From JBHJHP01 sp042219855 (GTDB lineage Bacteria; Bacteroidota; Bacteroidia; Bacteroidales; UBA5342), in assembly GCF_042219855.1 (NCBI RefSeq), contig NZ_JBHJHP010000003.1, forward strand, positions 372,001 through 436,000: a stretch of DNA of 64,000 nucleotides. Reading direction: 5' to 3'. Each line of letters begins with the position of its first letter. The stretch's first letter is position 1. Below are positions 55,751 to 64,000 of this stretch, one piece after another. The position numbers were made by a program, and so were the translations under genes. The notes under the pieces were generated by a model, which worked only from the letters and a program-made list of their open reading frames with translations, did no database searches and was not told the DNA's origin.

Positions 55751-56800
55751 TTATTTATCTTTTTCTGTATTATCTTTTATTGCCTGCAAGTCGCGGTTCA
55801 TCTGATACACCAGTCGCTGAATATCCGGTAGATTTTTAAATACAGCATAGGCCTTTCTGTAGTCCAGTATATCAATAGCTGGTGAACCGAGTAATATCCG
55901 TCCTTCACCTTTAACGGTGTTGGCAACACCGGCTTGTGCAGCCAGTTTTGTATTATCGGGTATGTTGATGTGTCCTGCAAATCCAACCTGTCCGCCAACC
56001 ATGCAGTTTTTACCAATTTTGGTTGATCCGGCTATACCCGACTGTGCAGCGATAACTGTATTCTCACCGATTTCCACATTATGCGCGACCTGTATCAGGT
56101 TGTCCAGTTTCACACCCTTACGGATAATGGTTGATCCCATTGTTGCCCGGTCAATAGTTGTATTGGCTCCTATTTCAACATAATCTTCGATAATTACATT
56201 CCCAATCTGCGGTATTTTAGCATAATCACCGGATTGTGGTGCAAAGCCGAATCCATCGGATCCTATAACACTACCGGCATGCAAAACACAGTTACTACCT
56301 ATTCTACACCCGTCGTAAACTTTTACACCGGCATAAAGGACGGTATCTTCACCTATAGTAACATTATCGCCGATGGAGCAGTTGGCATTGATTTCGACAC
56401 CGCTGTGTATTTTAACATTTTTGCCTATAGAAACAAAGGCATCAATGAAAACTGTTTCTGGTATCTGGGCTGTTTTATCTATAGCCGTATTGGTATGAAT
56501 ACCAATCTTAACCGGTTTTGAATTTTCATAAAGTGTTAATAATCGTGCTATGGACTGGTAAGGATCCGAAACACGTATTAAGGTGGCTCCGGTCTCCTGT
56601 TTCAGTTCGAGATCACGTTTTACCAATACAATAGACGCATTGGTGCTGTATAAATAAGGTTCGTATTTTGGATTCGCTAAAAAACTTAAAGTGCCTGGTT
56701 TTCCTTCCTCAATTTTGGAAAAATCAGAAACAGTAATATTTTGATTTCCATCTACTTCTCCCTCAAGATATTCGGCTATTTGTTTAGCTGAAAACTCCAT
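55751..56800 (-). CDS. lpxD: UDP-3-O-acylglucosamine N-acyltransferase
   Basis: 349 aa. The N-terminal uridine-binding domain (about 1-100, MEFSAKQIAEYLEGEVDGN) is followed by a beta-helix of hexapeptide repeats (about 105-300) and a C-terminal helix. Catalytic His is in LIQVAHNVEIGENTVI; GSDGFGFAPQSGDYAKIPQ is the conserved insert. It performs the third lipid A step. First of the three lpx genes, 66 bp after the HD protein gene. Confidence 0.97.
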   Translation of the reverse strand: MEFSAKQIAEYLEGEVDGNQNITVSDFSKIEEGKPGTLSFLANPKYEPYLYSTNASIVLVKRDLELKQETGATLIRVSDPYQSIARLLTLYENSKPVKIGIHTNTAIDKTAQIPETVFIDAFVSIGKNVKIHSGVEINANCSIGDNVTIGEDTVLYAGVKVYDGCRIGSNCVLHAGSVIGSDGFGFAPQSGDYAKIPQIGNVIIEDYVEIGANTTIDRATMGSTIIRKGVKLDNLIQVAHNVEIGENTVIAAQSGIAGSTKIGKNCMVGGQVGFAGHINIPDNTKLAAQAGVANTVKGEGRILLGSPAIDILDYRKAYAVFKNLPDIQRLVYQMNRDLQAIKDNTEKDK

Positions 56801-56866
56801 AAAAAAAAATTTGTGGCAAAATTAAAGATTTCTCTCTAAAAACCCTGTTTTGTTCAAATTTTGTTG

Positions 56867-58099
56867 TCAATTTCTTATGTAACAGAAGAAAAACTTTTCT
56901 TCACTTGTTATATGTTGCGATATTCTGATAATTTCAGACGCCTCATCAACGCTGACAACCTCACCGTTTTTGTAGAGAATTTTTATCTTCTCAACATCGG
57001 GTGTGTAGAGCTCTGAAGAGGTGGTTCCCTGGAAAACAAAGTAATCCAGCTGTTCCGATTTCAGCCCGTGCCTTTGTGAGATTTCCTGTTTCTTTTTAAG
57101 CATATAGGACGCATCAAAAGGAGAGGTGCTGATTTCTGTTTTATATAATTTTCTGTTGATCAGACCATCCGATAGAATGGAAAGTATCATATCTTCATTG
57201 TCTATCCAGTATTTCAGGCAGGTCAGGATATCTGTGTCGTCCAGCCGGATAAAATTCTGCAGAGCCTGATTGTTTGTTTTTAGCTCCTGTACAGTTAAAC
57301 TGTGGTTGAAGAAATATTCCAGCGCCGGTGTGAGATAAAGTGTTTTTCCCTGTTGGTGGAGTTCGCGGGCTCTTCTCAGCACATTTATCAGCATCTTTTC
57401 TGACGCAAGGGCTGTCTTGTGCAAATATACCTGCCAGTACATCAGCCTGCGGGCCAAAAGAAATTTTTCTATGGAATAAATGCCCTTGGCTTCAAGCACA
57501 AGCTGATCGTCTACAACATTAAGCATTTTAATTATACGGGCTGATCCGATGGTTCCCTCGGTTACACCAGTATAAAAGCTGTCTCTTCGCAGGTAGTCCA
57601 TCCGGTCCATGTCGAGCTGACCCGATACAAGCTGATGAAGGAATTTTTTAGGGTAAATGCCCTTGAATATCTGAATGGCCAGATCCAGACTGTGGTCAAA
57701 CTCCGTGTTGAGCATTTCCATCAGTACGAGCGAAATGGCTTCATGATTGATATGGACGATGGTGTCTTCCAAGACATGGGAAAAAGGACCATGTCCGATG
57801 TCGTGCAGTAAAATGGCAACCAGAACAGCTTCTTCTTCCGCTTTTGAAATGTGCTGATCCTTCGAACGAAGAACGTACACCGCTTCCTGTGTAAGATGCA
57901 TGGCACCCAGGGCATGTTGAAAACGCGTGTGCTGCGCTCCCGGATATACATTGGAACTGAGCCCAAGCTGCCTGATGCGTTTTAATCTTTGGAAAACCGG
58001 ATGTTCAATCAGCCGGAATATGAGGTTATGGTTGATTTGAATAAATCCAAAAACGGGATCGTTAATGATTTTATGGCTATTTACTGGCCTGTCTGTCAT
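56867..58099 (-). CDS. HD-domain phosphohydrolase
   Basis: 410 aa cytoplasmic. The HD metal site is visible as HTRFQHALGAMHLTQEAV (His), LLHDIGHGPFSHVLED (HD) and the later DMDRMDYLRRDSFYTG (Asp), as in dNTP triphosphohydrolase-like proteins. The substrate is unknown. Its place before lpxD is common in Bacteroidota. It follows the Crp/Fnr gene by 9 bp. Confidence 0.9.
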   Translation of the reverse strand: MTDRPVNSHKIINDPVFGFIQINHNLIFRLIEHPVFQRLKRIRQLGLSSNVYPGAQHTRFQHALGAMHLTQEAVYVLRSKDQHISKAEEEAVLVAILLHDIGHGPFSHVLEDTIVHINHEAISLVLMEMLNTEFDHSLDLAIQIFKGIYPKKFLHQLVSGQLDMDRMDYLRRDSFYTGVTEGTIGSARIIKMLNVVDDQLVLEAKGIYSIEKFLLARRLMYWQVYLHKTALASEKMLINVLRRARELHQQGKTLYLTPALEYFFNHSLTVQELKTNNQALQNFIRLDDTDILTCLKYWIDNEDMILSILSDGLINRKLYKTEISTSPFDASYMLKKKQEISQRHGLKSEQLDYFVFQGTTSSELYTPDVEKIKILYKNGEVVSVDEASEIIRISQHITSEEKFFFCYIRN

Positions 58100-58108
58100 T
58101 CAGTAATT

Positions 58109-58816
58109 TTAATCGTAAACATTCCCGATTTTAATCAGTTTAGGAATGTTGATTAACTTAATCCGTCTTCCCTGGAGTTCAATAAGGTTATCTGCTTTAA
58201 ATTCAGACAATAATCTTATAACTGATTCTGTGGCGGTACCAACCATATTGGCCAGTTCCTCACGGGTTAAAGATATATTAAGGTAGTTATCCTTGTCAAG
58301 GTCAAATGAATCCATCAGCAACAAAAGTACTTCAGCCAGACGTTCACGTACAGTTTTTTGTGCTATATCGGTTATGTATTTATTGGATTCTCCCAGTTCC
58401 TTGCATGCCATGCGCATCAGGGCCATGGAGAATTCAGAATTTTGTTTAAGCATGTCAAGCAGATGGACCCCCTGTATATAAAGCAGCTGTGCGTTATCGA
58501 TAACCTTTGCAGTTGTACAGGCCAGTTCTGAATTAATCACCGAGCGAAAACCAATAAGGTCACCTTCCTTGGCAAACCGGATGATCTGTTCTTTACCATC
58601 TATACCTGTTTTGAATATCTTAACTATGCCTTTTTCAACGAAATAACATCCGTTAATGCGATGATCTTCTTCATAAAGAAGTTTCCCCCTGGGAAAAACA
58701 TGGGTTTCAATGTCGATGTTCAGCGAGGCAATCTCGTCGTCCTTCAGGGAATCAAAAATTGTATATTTTCTAAGATTGATATTTTTATCGATATCTTCAC
58801 CTTGCACTTTACGCAT
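58109..58816 (-). CDS. Crp/Fnr-family transcription regulator
   Basis: 235 aa. The N-terminal cyclic-nucleotide-binding-like domain (about 18-135) contains VEKGIVKIFKTGIDGKEQIIRFAKEGDLIGF. A long dimer helix follows, then a winged HTH (about 155-225) with LTREELANMVGTATESVIRLLSEFKADNLIEL. There is no Cys cluster for an Fe-S centre, so it is not a classical FNR. The ligand is unknown. It begins a unit with the HD protein and possibly lpxD-lpxA. Confidence 0.92.
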   Translation of the reverse strand: MRKVQGEDIDKNINLRKYTIFDSLKDDEIASLNIDIETHVFPRGKLLYEEDHRINGCYFVEKGIVKIFKTGIDGKEQIIRFAKEGDLIGFRSVINSELACTTAKVIDNAQLLYIQGVHLLDMLKQNSEFSMALMRMACKELGESNKYITDIAQKTVRERLAEVLLLLMDSFDLDKDNYLNISLTREELANMVGTATESVIRLLSEFKADNLIELQGRRIKLINIPKLIKIGNVYD

Positions 58817-58866
58817 AGTCCAAAATTATTACAGTTTAAGCCATATCCGCAATATAGTAAAATCTA

Positions 58867-59886
58867 TTAATATGTAGATTCAAATTGCTTAAGAAATCTT
58901 ATATCATTTTCAAAGTAAAGCCTTAAGTCCCGGATACCGTATTTTAGCATGGCGATACGTTCAATTCCCATGCCCAATGCAAAGCCGGAATATTCCTTTG
59001 AATTAATGCCTGCACTCTCCAGGACATTCGGATCAACCATGCCACAGCCAAGTATTTCCAGCCAACCTGTATATTTACAGACATTACAGCCTTTACCGTG
59101 ACATAGTGAACATGAAACATCCATTTCTGCAGAAGGTTCAGTAAAAGGGAAAAAAGAGGGACGCAGACGAATTTCAGTTTCCGGTCCAAACAGCTCTTTG
59201 GCGAAATAGAGCAGGGTTTGTTTCAGATCGGCAAACGAAACTTCCTTATCGATATACAATGCTTCAATCTGATGAAATATACAGTGTGCACGGGCAGAAA
59301 TTGCTTCATTTCTGAATACACGACCCGGTGCCAGAATTCTTATCGGTGGCTTGCTGTTTTCGGTTACCCTGACCTGGATGGATGAGGTATGTGTACGTAA
59401 CAATACATCCGGATCTTTTTTAATGAAAAAAGTGTCCTGCATGTCCCTGGCCGGATGTTCAGGAGGAAAATTTAGCGCTGAAAAAACATGCCAGTCGTCC
59501 TCTATTTCAGGTCCTTCAGCAATGGTAAATCCCAATCTTTTAAAGATTTCGATAATCTCATTTTTAACAACAGACAGGGGATGTCTTGCTCCACCTGCAA
59601 TAGGCGAACCCGGCATGGTCAGGTCCATATCGTTCCCGCTTTCTGACGCGGATTCCAGGGCTTCCTTAAGTTGATTGATTTTTTCCTGTGCTTTGTTTTT
59701 CAGCTCATTGAGCAAAAGACCGATCTCCCTCTTCTGTTCGTTTGGTACTGTCTTGAAATCGTTAAAAAGCTGTGAAACAAGACCTTTTTTACTGATATAC
59801 TTAATGCGCAGATTCTCGACCTCATCAAGGGTTGTTGCCTGCAGATTTTTTATCTCATCACCTAACTGTTTAATCCTTTCAATCAT
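58867..59886 (-). CDS. pheS: Phenylalanyl-tRNA synthetase alpha subunit
   Basis: 339 aa, class II synthetase subunit, works with PheT, which is not in the window. The frame is open to 59955, but MIERIKQLGDEI at 59886 is the family start. An N-terminal coiled coil (about 1-85) binds tRNA. The catalytic core shows motif 2 in LAPGRVFRNEAISARAHCIFHQIEALY, SCSLCHGKGCNVCKYTGWLEILGCGMV and motif 3 in FALGMGIERIAMLKYGI. The CxxC-type Cys in the insert could bind zinc, as in some bacterial PheS. Confidence 0.96.
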   Translation of the reverse strand: MIERIKQLGDEIKNLQATTLDEVENLRIKYISKKGLVSQLFNDFKTVPNEQKREIGLLLNELKNKAQEKINQLKEALESASESGNDMDLTMPGSPIAGGARHPLSVVKNEIIEIFKRLGFTIAEGPEIEDDWHVFSALNFPPEHPARDMQDTFFIKKDPDVLLRTHTSSIQVRVTENSKPPIRILAPGRVFRNEAISARAHCIFHQIEALYIDKEVSFADLKQTLLYFAKELFGPETEIRLRPSFFPFTEPSAEMDVSCSLCHGKGCNVCKYTGWLEILGCGMVDPNVLESAGINSKEYSGFALGMGIERIAMLKYGIRDLRLYFENDIRFLKQFESTY

Positions 59887-60139
59887 GCTCAAAAATTTAT
59901 TCCTGTTGCACACTAATAAGGGCTGTTTTAAGACCGGTTCATGTTGTTTGTTCAAAAATAATATTGATACCCGTTTCTCTTATTGGATACCATAAAAAAA
60001 TAATGCCCACAAAGGTAATAAATTGTTCTTTTTTACACGTTTTTAATCTGTTTTTTATACGGTATTCAAAAGTCCGGTTCATACCTTAAAAAATGTAAAA
60101 GTAAAGGGGCGGGATTAAAGACATTTTTCCATAATTTGC

Positions 60140-60147
60140 TATATTTG
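60140..60147 (+). promoter_or_regulatory. Candidate -7 promoter box of pgk
   Basis: TATATTTG matches the Bacteroidota -7 consensus TAnnTTTG exactly and lies 38 bp before the pgk ATG. The -33 region (around 60115-60120) has only a weak TTAAAG. Confidence 0.5.
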
Positions 60148-60185
60148 TGAGCCCTTTTTAGAATTAAATTTTAAAAATAAAATAT

Positions 60186-61373
60186 ATGTTAAACATTGAT
60201 TCTTACAATTTTGCAGGAAAAAAGGCCATCGTTCGGGTGGACTTTAACGTGCCTCTTGACAAAGAAACATTAGAAGTTACTGATGATACCCGTATTGTTG
60301 GTGCACTTCCTACGATTAAGAAAATACTATCAGATGGCGGTTGTGCGGTGTTAATGTCGCATCTTGGACGTCCAACTGATGGTCCGGAAGATAAGTTTTC
60401 ATTGCGTCATGTTGTTCCTGCGCTGTCAAAGCTGCTGGGTCAGGAAGTGAAATTTATTGACGACTGCATCGGAGATAAAGTTCTTGCTGCCAAAGCAGCG
60501 CTTAAGCCGGGAGAGGTTCTGGTACTTGAAAACCTGCGTTTTTATAAAGCTGAACACAAAGATAAGGAGGCAATGCCTGAGTTTGCCAAGAAACTGGCAG
60601 AAGGATGCGATGTTTACGTAAATGATGCATTCGGAACTGCTCACCGTGCCCACGCATCTACAGCTATTATTGCGAAATTCATGGATGATAAAATGGCTGG
60701 CTATTTGCTTGAAAAGGAAATTAAATTTCTGGGTGAAACAGTGGCAAAACCTGAAAGACCATTTGTTGCCATTGTAGGTGGAGCTAAGGTTTCAGGTAAA
60801 CTGGAAGTATTACAGTCATTCATCGAGAAGGTTGACACAATCCTGATTGGTGGAGGTATGGCTTATACGTTTTATAAAGCACAGGGACATGCCATCGGTA
60901 ACTCTCTCGTAGAAGAGGATCTGGTCGGTACAGCAAAGGAAATCCTGGAAAAAGCTGATGCTAAAGGTGTTAAGTTTCTTTTGCCAGTTGATAACCTGGC
61001 AGCAGATAAATTCGATAATGCAGCCGATATTGAAGTGGTGGGTGTTGAAATTCCTGAGGGCCGCATGGCTTTGGATGTAGGTCCGGAAACTGTAAAACTG
61101 TACGCCGAAGAAATTGCAAAAGCTAAAACAGTGGTTTGGAACGGACCTATGGGATGTTTTGAAATGCCTAATTTCGCTAAAGGAACCTTTGGCGTTTGTG
61201 AGTCTGTTGCTGCTTCTTCTGCTGTGTCAATTATTGGTGGTGGCGACTCAGTAGCTGCTGTAAACCAGAGTGGTTTAGCAGATAAAATGAGCCACATCTC
61301 AACCGGTGGTGGTGCATCGCTGGAGTTCCTCGAAGGTAAAGTGTTACCGGGAATCAAAGCTGTAACGGAATAA
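60186..61373 (+). CDS. pgk: Phosphoglycerate kinase
   Basis: 395 aa glycolytic enzyme, usual length. The N-terminal substrate domain has KKAIVRVDFNVPLD, MSHLGRPTDGPEDKFSL and VNDAFGTAHRAHAS. The nucleotide domain has VAIVGGAKVSGKLEVL, LIGGGMAYTF, VWNGPMGCFEMPNFAKGT and the ATP loop IIGGGDSVAAV. Its codon use is cleaner than that of its neighbours, as in highly expressed genes. It is monocistronic, with its own -7 box and terminator. Confidence 0.98.
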   Translation: MLNIDSYNFAGKKAIVRVDFNVPLDKETLEVTDDTRIVGALPTIKKILSDGGCAVLMSHLGRPTDGPEDKFSLRHVVPALSKLLGQEVKFIDDCIGDKVLAAKAALKPGEVLVLENLRFYKAEHKDKEAMPEFAKKLAEGCDVYVNDAFGTAHRAHASTAIIAKFMDDKMAGYLLEKEIKFLGETVAKPERPFVAIVGGAKVSGKLEVLQSFIEKVDTILIGGGMAYTFYKAQGHAIGNSLVEEDLVGTAKEILEKADAKGVKFLLPVDNLAADKFDNAADIEVVGVEIPEGRMALDVGPETVKLYAEEIAKAKTVVWNGPMGCFEMPNFAKGTFGVCESVAASSAVSIIGGGDSVAAVNQSGLADKMSHISTGGGASLEFLEGKVLPGIKAVTE

Positions 61374-61395
61374 CAGAACGATTTTAAAATAGCTT

Positions 61396-61423
61396 AAGCC
61401 GGGTCTCTTGATCCGGCTTTTTT
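61396..61423 (+). terminator. Intrinsic terminator after pgk
   Basis: AAGCCGGGTC (61396-61405) pairs with GATCCGGCTT (61410-61419) with one G-U, loop TCTT, then a T run. It may also help to end the convergent mltG transcript. Confidence 0.88.
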
Positions 61424-61460
61424 ATTTTGCTTCCGGCGTTGAAGATGCTTTGAATAAAAC

Positions 61461-62495
61461 TTACTTATAGATACGCATACTGTTTAGCTTTTTCTGGTAT
61501 TCACGCGCATATTTTTTATGTTCAGAGAAGGTCTCTGAGAAATGGTGTTCCCCTGAAAAATCTGCTTTAGCACACATATACAGGTATTTATGTTTTTTAT
61601 AATTCAAAACTGCATCAATAGCTGTTTTGGTCGGGATGCGGATAGGACCGGGTGGCAACCCTTTAAATTTGTACGTGTTATATGGAGAGTCAATTTCCTT
61701 ATCCTCGTTAATCACTCTTTTCTTCTCAAAATCATTGAGCGCAAATTTTAAGGTGGGATCCGCCTGAAGAAGGTATCCTCTTTTTATACGGTTAATATAA
61801 AGCCCTGCAATGATAGGTTGTTCATCTTTAAAATTACTCTCTTCATTAACGATGGATGCCAGGGTAACCACTTCCTCAGGTGTCATTCCAATAGCTTTGG
61901 CTTTATTCAAACGGTTCTGATTCCAGAACTTATTATATTCATATACCATGCGTTCGTACAGATCCTTTGGAGTGATTGTCCAGTATACTTCGTAACTGTC
62001 TGGTAAAAAGGGACAGACAGCGGTATAGGTATTAAATCCCTGAGATGCCAGGAAACTGCTGTTATTCAAAACACTCAGTAATTCAACTGAATCCGCCAGT
62101 AATTGCTTTCCCAGGTTTCCTGAAAGATCATTTTTTGTTCTGATATTATTGAACGTAAGTGTTATAGGATTCTGGTTCCCGGACCGGAAAATATTAATCA
62201 GTTCGTTGTTCGACATGCCTTCTTTGATGATATATTTCCCTGGTTTTACGTAGCCTGAAAACCGTTTAAGTTTGGCCGTTAACAAGATAGTCTTTTTATG
62301 ATTAATAACTTTTCCGAGCGGTAATGAATCATTTAATAAACTGTCAAGCGTTACATTCTCGCCAACAAATAATTCAGTAAATCCGGTTTTTGTCTCCTTA
62401 ATATTTGAACCCAATACTGTAGTGTACAGTATTATGGCAAGCGGAATTATAATGATTAAGATTATTATTGACACATACTTAACTAATTTCTTCAT
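61461..62495 (-). CDS. mltG: Endolytic peptidoglycan transglycosylase MltG (YceG-like)
   Basis: 344 aa with one N-terminal membrane helix (about 7-28). A LysM-like subdomain (about 45-110) precedes the YceG domain. The catalytic Glu is in LASIVNEESNFKDEQPIIAGLYINRI; QADPTLKFAL and the C-terminal PYNTYKFKGLPPGPIRIPTKTAIDAVL are diagnostic. It cuts nascent glycan strands at the inner membrane, setting their length. It is followed by 206 bp without a gene on its upstream side. Confidence 0.96.
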   Translation of the reverse strand: MKKLVKYVSIIILIIIIPLAIILYTTVLGSNIKETKTGFTELFVGENVTLDSLLNDSLPLGKVINHKKTILLTAKLKRFSGYVKPGKYIIKEGMSNNELINIFRSGNQNPITLTFNNIRTKNDLSGNLGKQLLADSVELLSVLNNSSFLASQGFNTYTAVCPFLPDSYEVYWTITPKDLYERMVYEYNKFWNQNRLNKAKAIGMTPEEVVTLASIVNEESNFKDEQPIIAGLYINRIKRGYLLQADPTLKFALNDFEKKRVINEDKEIDSPYNTYKFKGLPPGPIRIPTKTAIDAVLNYKKHKYLYMCAKADFSGEHHFSETFSEHKKYAREYQKKLNSMRIYK

Positions 62496-62701
62496 GCATT
62501 AATTCCTTTATTTATGTAAATGGTTTTAACTGTTGTATTAACGGTGTAAAATTAAAATTTATATGTACGTCGGTTAAATTTTAAACGTCAAACTTAATAT
62601 ACAAACGTTGAATACACTCTTTTAGTTTTGTACCTGAAAGCTGATTAATGCAGTGATGGTTATGTATGGTTTATTCTGAAAAGCTTTTTGGCATTTAATT
62701 A

Positions 62702-63382
62702 TCAGTTAATACGACATACCGAAATACCGTTTGTATAGGTGTATTGAATTAAACCGGTTTTCTTAACAAGATATATTTCATTGATCGTAAGGTCTTTCCA
62801 TACTTCAGTAAAGTCACGTAAAGTAAAATGCAGAACATTATGGTAGGTGACCTGATTTACCATAAAGGAATCTATAAATTCAACCGTTGAATATATGCTG
62901 TCATCCTGTATATTGTATCCATCGGAGGTGGACTGTAACGCTTTATATTTATTATCGTAGTCAACATTACAAACGATGTTTTTCTCCAGGTCATATTTGA
63001 ACCTGACCTCACCCAGTCTGCAATCCAGACAATCACCGTTTGGATCAAACGAAGCACCTAAACTGAGGCTGTAATGTAAGCCATATGTGGAAGTATAACT
63101 TTCGTAATATTCTTCCCGATAGGACATGTGAGTGTTGATGCCGATAACGGTGGTCCAGCTTTTATCATATTCATGGTATTGATCACTTAAGCCAAATCTG
63201 GATGAAATAGCATTATTGTCGATCATGGAAAAATCTCTTTGCAGTTCATAAAAGTTTATCCACTCTGAATTTTCACTATTTACATTATAGATATCCTTTT
63301 TGAGAGCCGCATTTTCAGTGCAGGATATAAATGAAAGGAAAACAAGAAGCAGTTCAATGATATATTTTATAGTATTCACCAT
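62702..63382 (-). CDS. Lipoprotein of unknown function
   Basis: 226 aa. A lipoprotein signal ends in FISC (about Cys21). The rest is beta-rich with no recognised domain. The two Cys in DCLDCRLG (about residue 118-123) could form a disulfide. The C-terminal TGLIQYTYTNGISVCRI resembles VGLIKIFMTNGEYYKIY of the upstream protein, suggesting paralogy. The start overlaps the upstream gene's end by 29 bp, so the pair is co-translated. Confidence 0.75.
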   Translation of the reverse strand: MVNTIKYIIELLLVFLSFISCTENAALKKDIYNVNSENSEWINFYELQRDFSMIDNNAISSRFGLSDQYHEYDKSWTTVIGINTHMSYREEYYESYTSTYGLHYSLSLGASFDPNGDCLDCRLGEVRFKYDLEKNIVCNVDYDNKYKALQSTSDGYNIQDDSIYSTVEFIDSFMVNQVTYHNVLHFTLRDFTEVWKDLTINEIYLVKKTGLIQYTYTNGISVCRIN

Positions 63383-64000
63383 TTGTCATAAAGATTTTAA
63401 TAAGTCCAACATCATAATTAAAGTAAATGCTGTCAATATTTTTGAGTTGGAATTCTCCTGTATAAACAAATATGTCATTCCTGAAAATCATGATGTAATC
63501 ATAGAAGACCGAATCAACAATCACGGAGTCAAGATATTGTTTTTCTGCATTTGTATCGTAAGAAGGAAAATCAAAGTTCTGTTTTAACTGAGAAGTATCC
63601 AGTACATACTCAAAAGCTGAATTTCCTATATGACAGTAGGAATCATACTGTTGTTGTCCCCAAACCGGCACTAAAAAGGGATCTTCTTTTACAGGGAATA
63701 ATGGTATCCACCGGAGAACAATATCAATATCAAATACCGGATAGTCAGGTGATAAATGTGTTTTATTTTCCTGATAATCAAATGTGTATTGGCATTCTGT
63801 GTAGTCATGGTAAGATAAAACAGACGTGGTTCTGCTTGCAGTAAAGTTTATTATTTTACCACCGGAATGCTTAAACTGGTACACTTTACCATCCTCATAG
63901 GGAACTTTATTCACTATTTCATCCGGAATAACTTCCATATCCAGATGTATTGGATTACACGATGGTTTACAGCTATATAAAAGACCGATTATGCATGAGA
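63354..64000 (-). CDS. Lipoprotein of unknown function, 5' end outside window
   Basis: An internal ATG at 63938 would give 194 aa, but the frame stays open to the window edge and the extra codons translate to SCIIGLLYSCKPSCNPIHLD. That is the end of a lipoprotein signal with lipobox LYSC, so the true start is beyond 64000. The body is beta-rich with no named domain (VFDIDIVLRWIPLFPVKEDPF, YSCHIG-like stretch near the middle). It ends inside the start of the neighbouring lipoprotein gene and shares its C-terminal pattern. Confidence 0.75.
   Translation of the reverse strand, partial: SCIIGLLYSCKPSCNPIHLDMEVIPDEIVNKVPYEDGKVYQFKHSGGKIINFTASRTTSVLSYHDYTECQYTFDYQENKTHLSPDYPVFDIDIVLRWIPLFPVKEDPFLVPVWGQQQYDSYCHIGNSAFEYVLDTSQLKQNFDFPSYDTNAEKQYLDSVIVDSVFYDYIMIFRNDIFVYTGEFQLKNIDSIYFNYDVGLIKIFMTNGEYYKIYH

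Overview
The window looks like chromosome of a Bacteroidota bacterium, most likely a saccharolytic Bacteroidales/Marinilabiliales-type organism. The basis is a SusC/SusD pair with surface lipoproteins, three proteins that end in type IX secretion (T9SS) sorting domains, a fused LpxC-FabZ, AT-rich spacers with TAnnTTTG-type -7 boxes, and almost no Shine-Dalgarno sites. No rRNA, tRNA, CRISPR array, integrase or insertion sequence was recognised.

Region 1 (1-17802) is a polysaccharide utilisation locus (PUL). A minus-strand operon runs SusC-like transporter, SusD-like lipoprotein, a two-LamG surface lipoprotein, a lipoprotein of the glucoamylase-like/GH144 family, a GH43-like enzyme with accessory domains, a large T9SS-secreted GH144-family enzyme, an S1 sulfatase, and an esterase cut by the window edge. 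A membrane-spanning beta-propeller/Y_Y_Y/LuxR-HTH regulator lies divergently upstream, and the shared spacer holds two nearly concentric inverted repeats that are candidate operators. GH144 enzymes are known beta-1,2-glucanases, so a beta-1,2-glucan-like, possibly sulfated or acylated, substrate is a reasonable hypothesis. Region 2 (17845-20711) adds an exported EEP-family phosphoesterase and a GH51 arabinofuranosidase.

Region 3 (21006-34588) is mixed. It has fumarase C, an NAD salvage pair (pncA, pncB), two small unknown proteins (a helical-toroid-like protein and an HXXEE membrane protein) and two histidine kinases. It also has an operon of two paralogous putative outer-membrane barrels, a small exported protein that looks like a caspase-fold (clan CD) peptidase, and an atypical SDR. 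A methyltransferase follows. Region 4 (34962-45787) has a LamG-T9SS protein, a small unknown protein, a 2,3-diketo-L-gulonate reductase homologue, a CotH-kinase-T9SS protein, a thioredoxin-like lipoprotein, and a GH2 enzyme next to an alpha/beta hydrolase.

Region 5 (46023-53456) is the threonine operon: thrA (aspartokinase-homoserine dehydrogenase), an ApgM-like protein proposed as homoserine kinase, and thrC. It is preceded by a short reading frame with six Thr codons in fifteen (MLNTTTMTTTPWGGR), a probable attenuation leader peptide. A DUF4837 lipoprotein and pdxA follow. Region 6 (53548-64000) is housekeeping: lpxD, lpxC-fabZ and lpxA with an HD phosphohydrolase and a Crp/Fnr regulator, then pheS, pgk, mltG and two overlapping lipoprotein genes, the second running off the edge.

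The most interesting points are the threonine leader peptide, the candidate caspase-fold operon, the GH144/sulfatase PUL with its LuxR-type propeller regulator and operator-like repeats, and a 16-bp-arm palindrome just upstream of the alpha/beta hydrolase gene.
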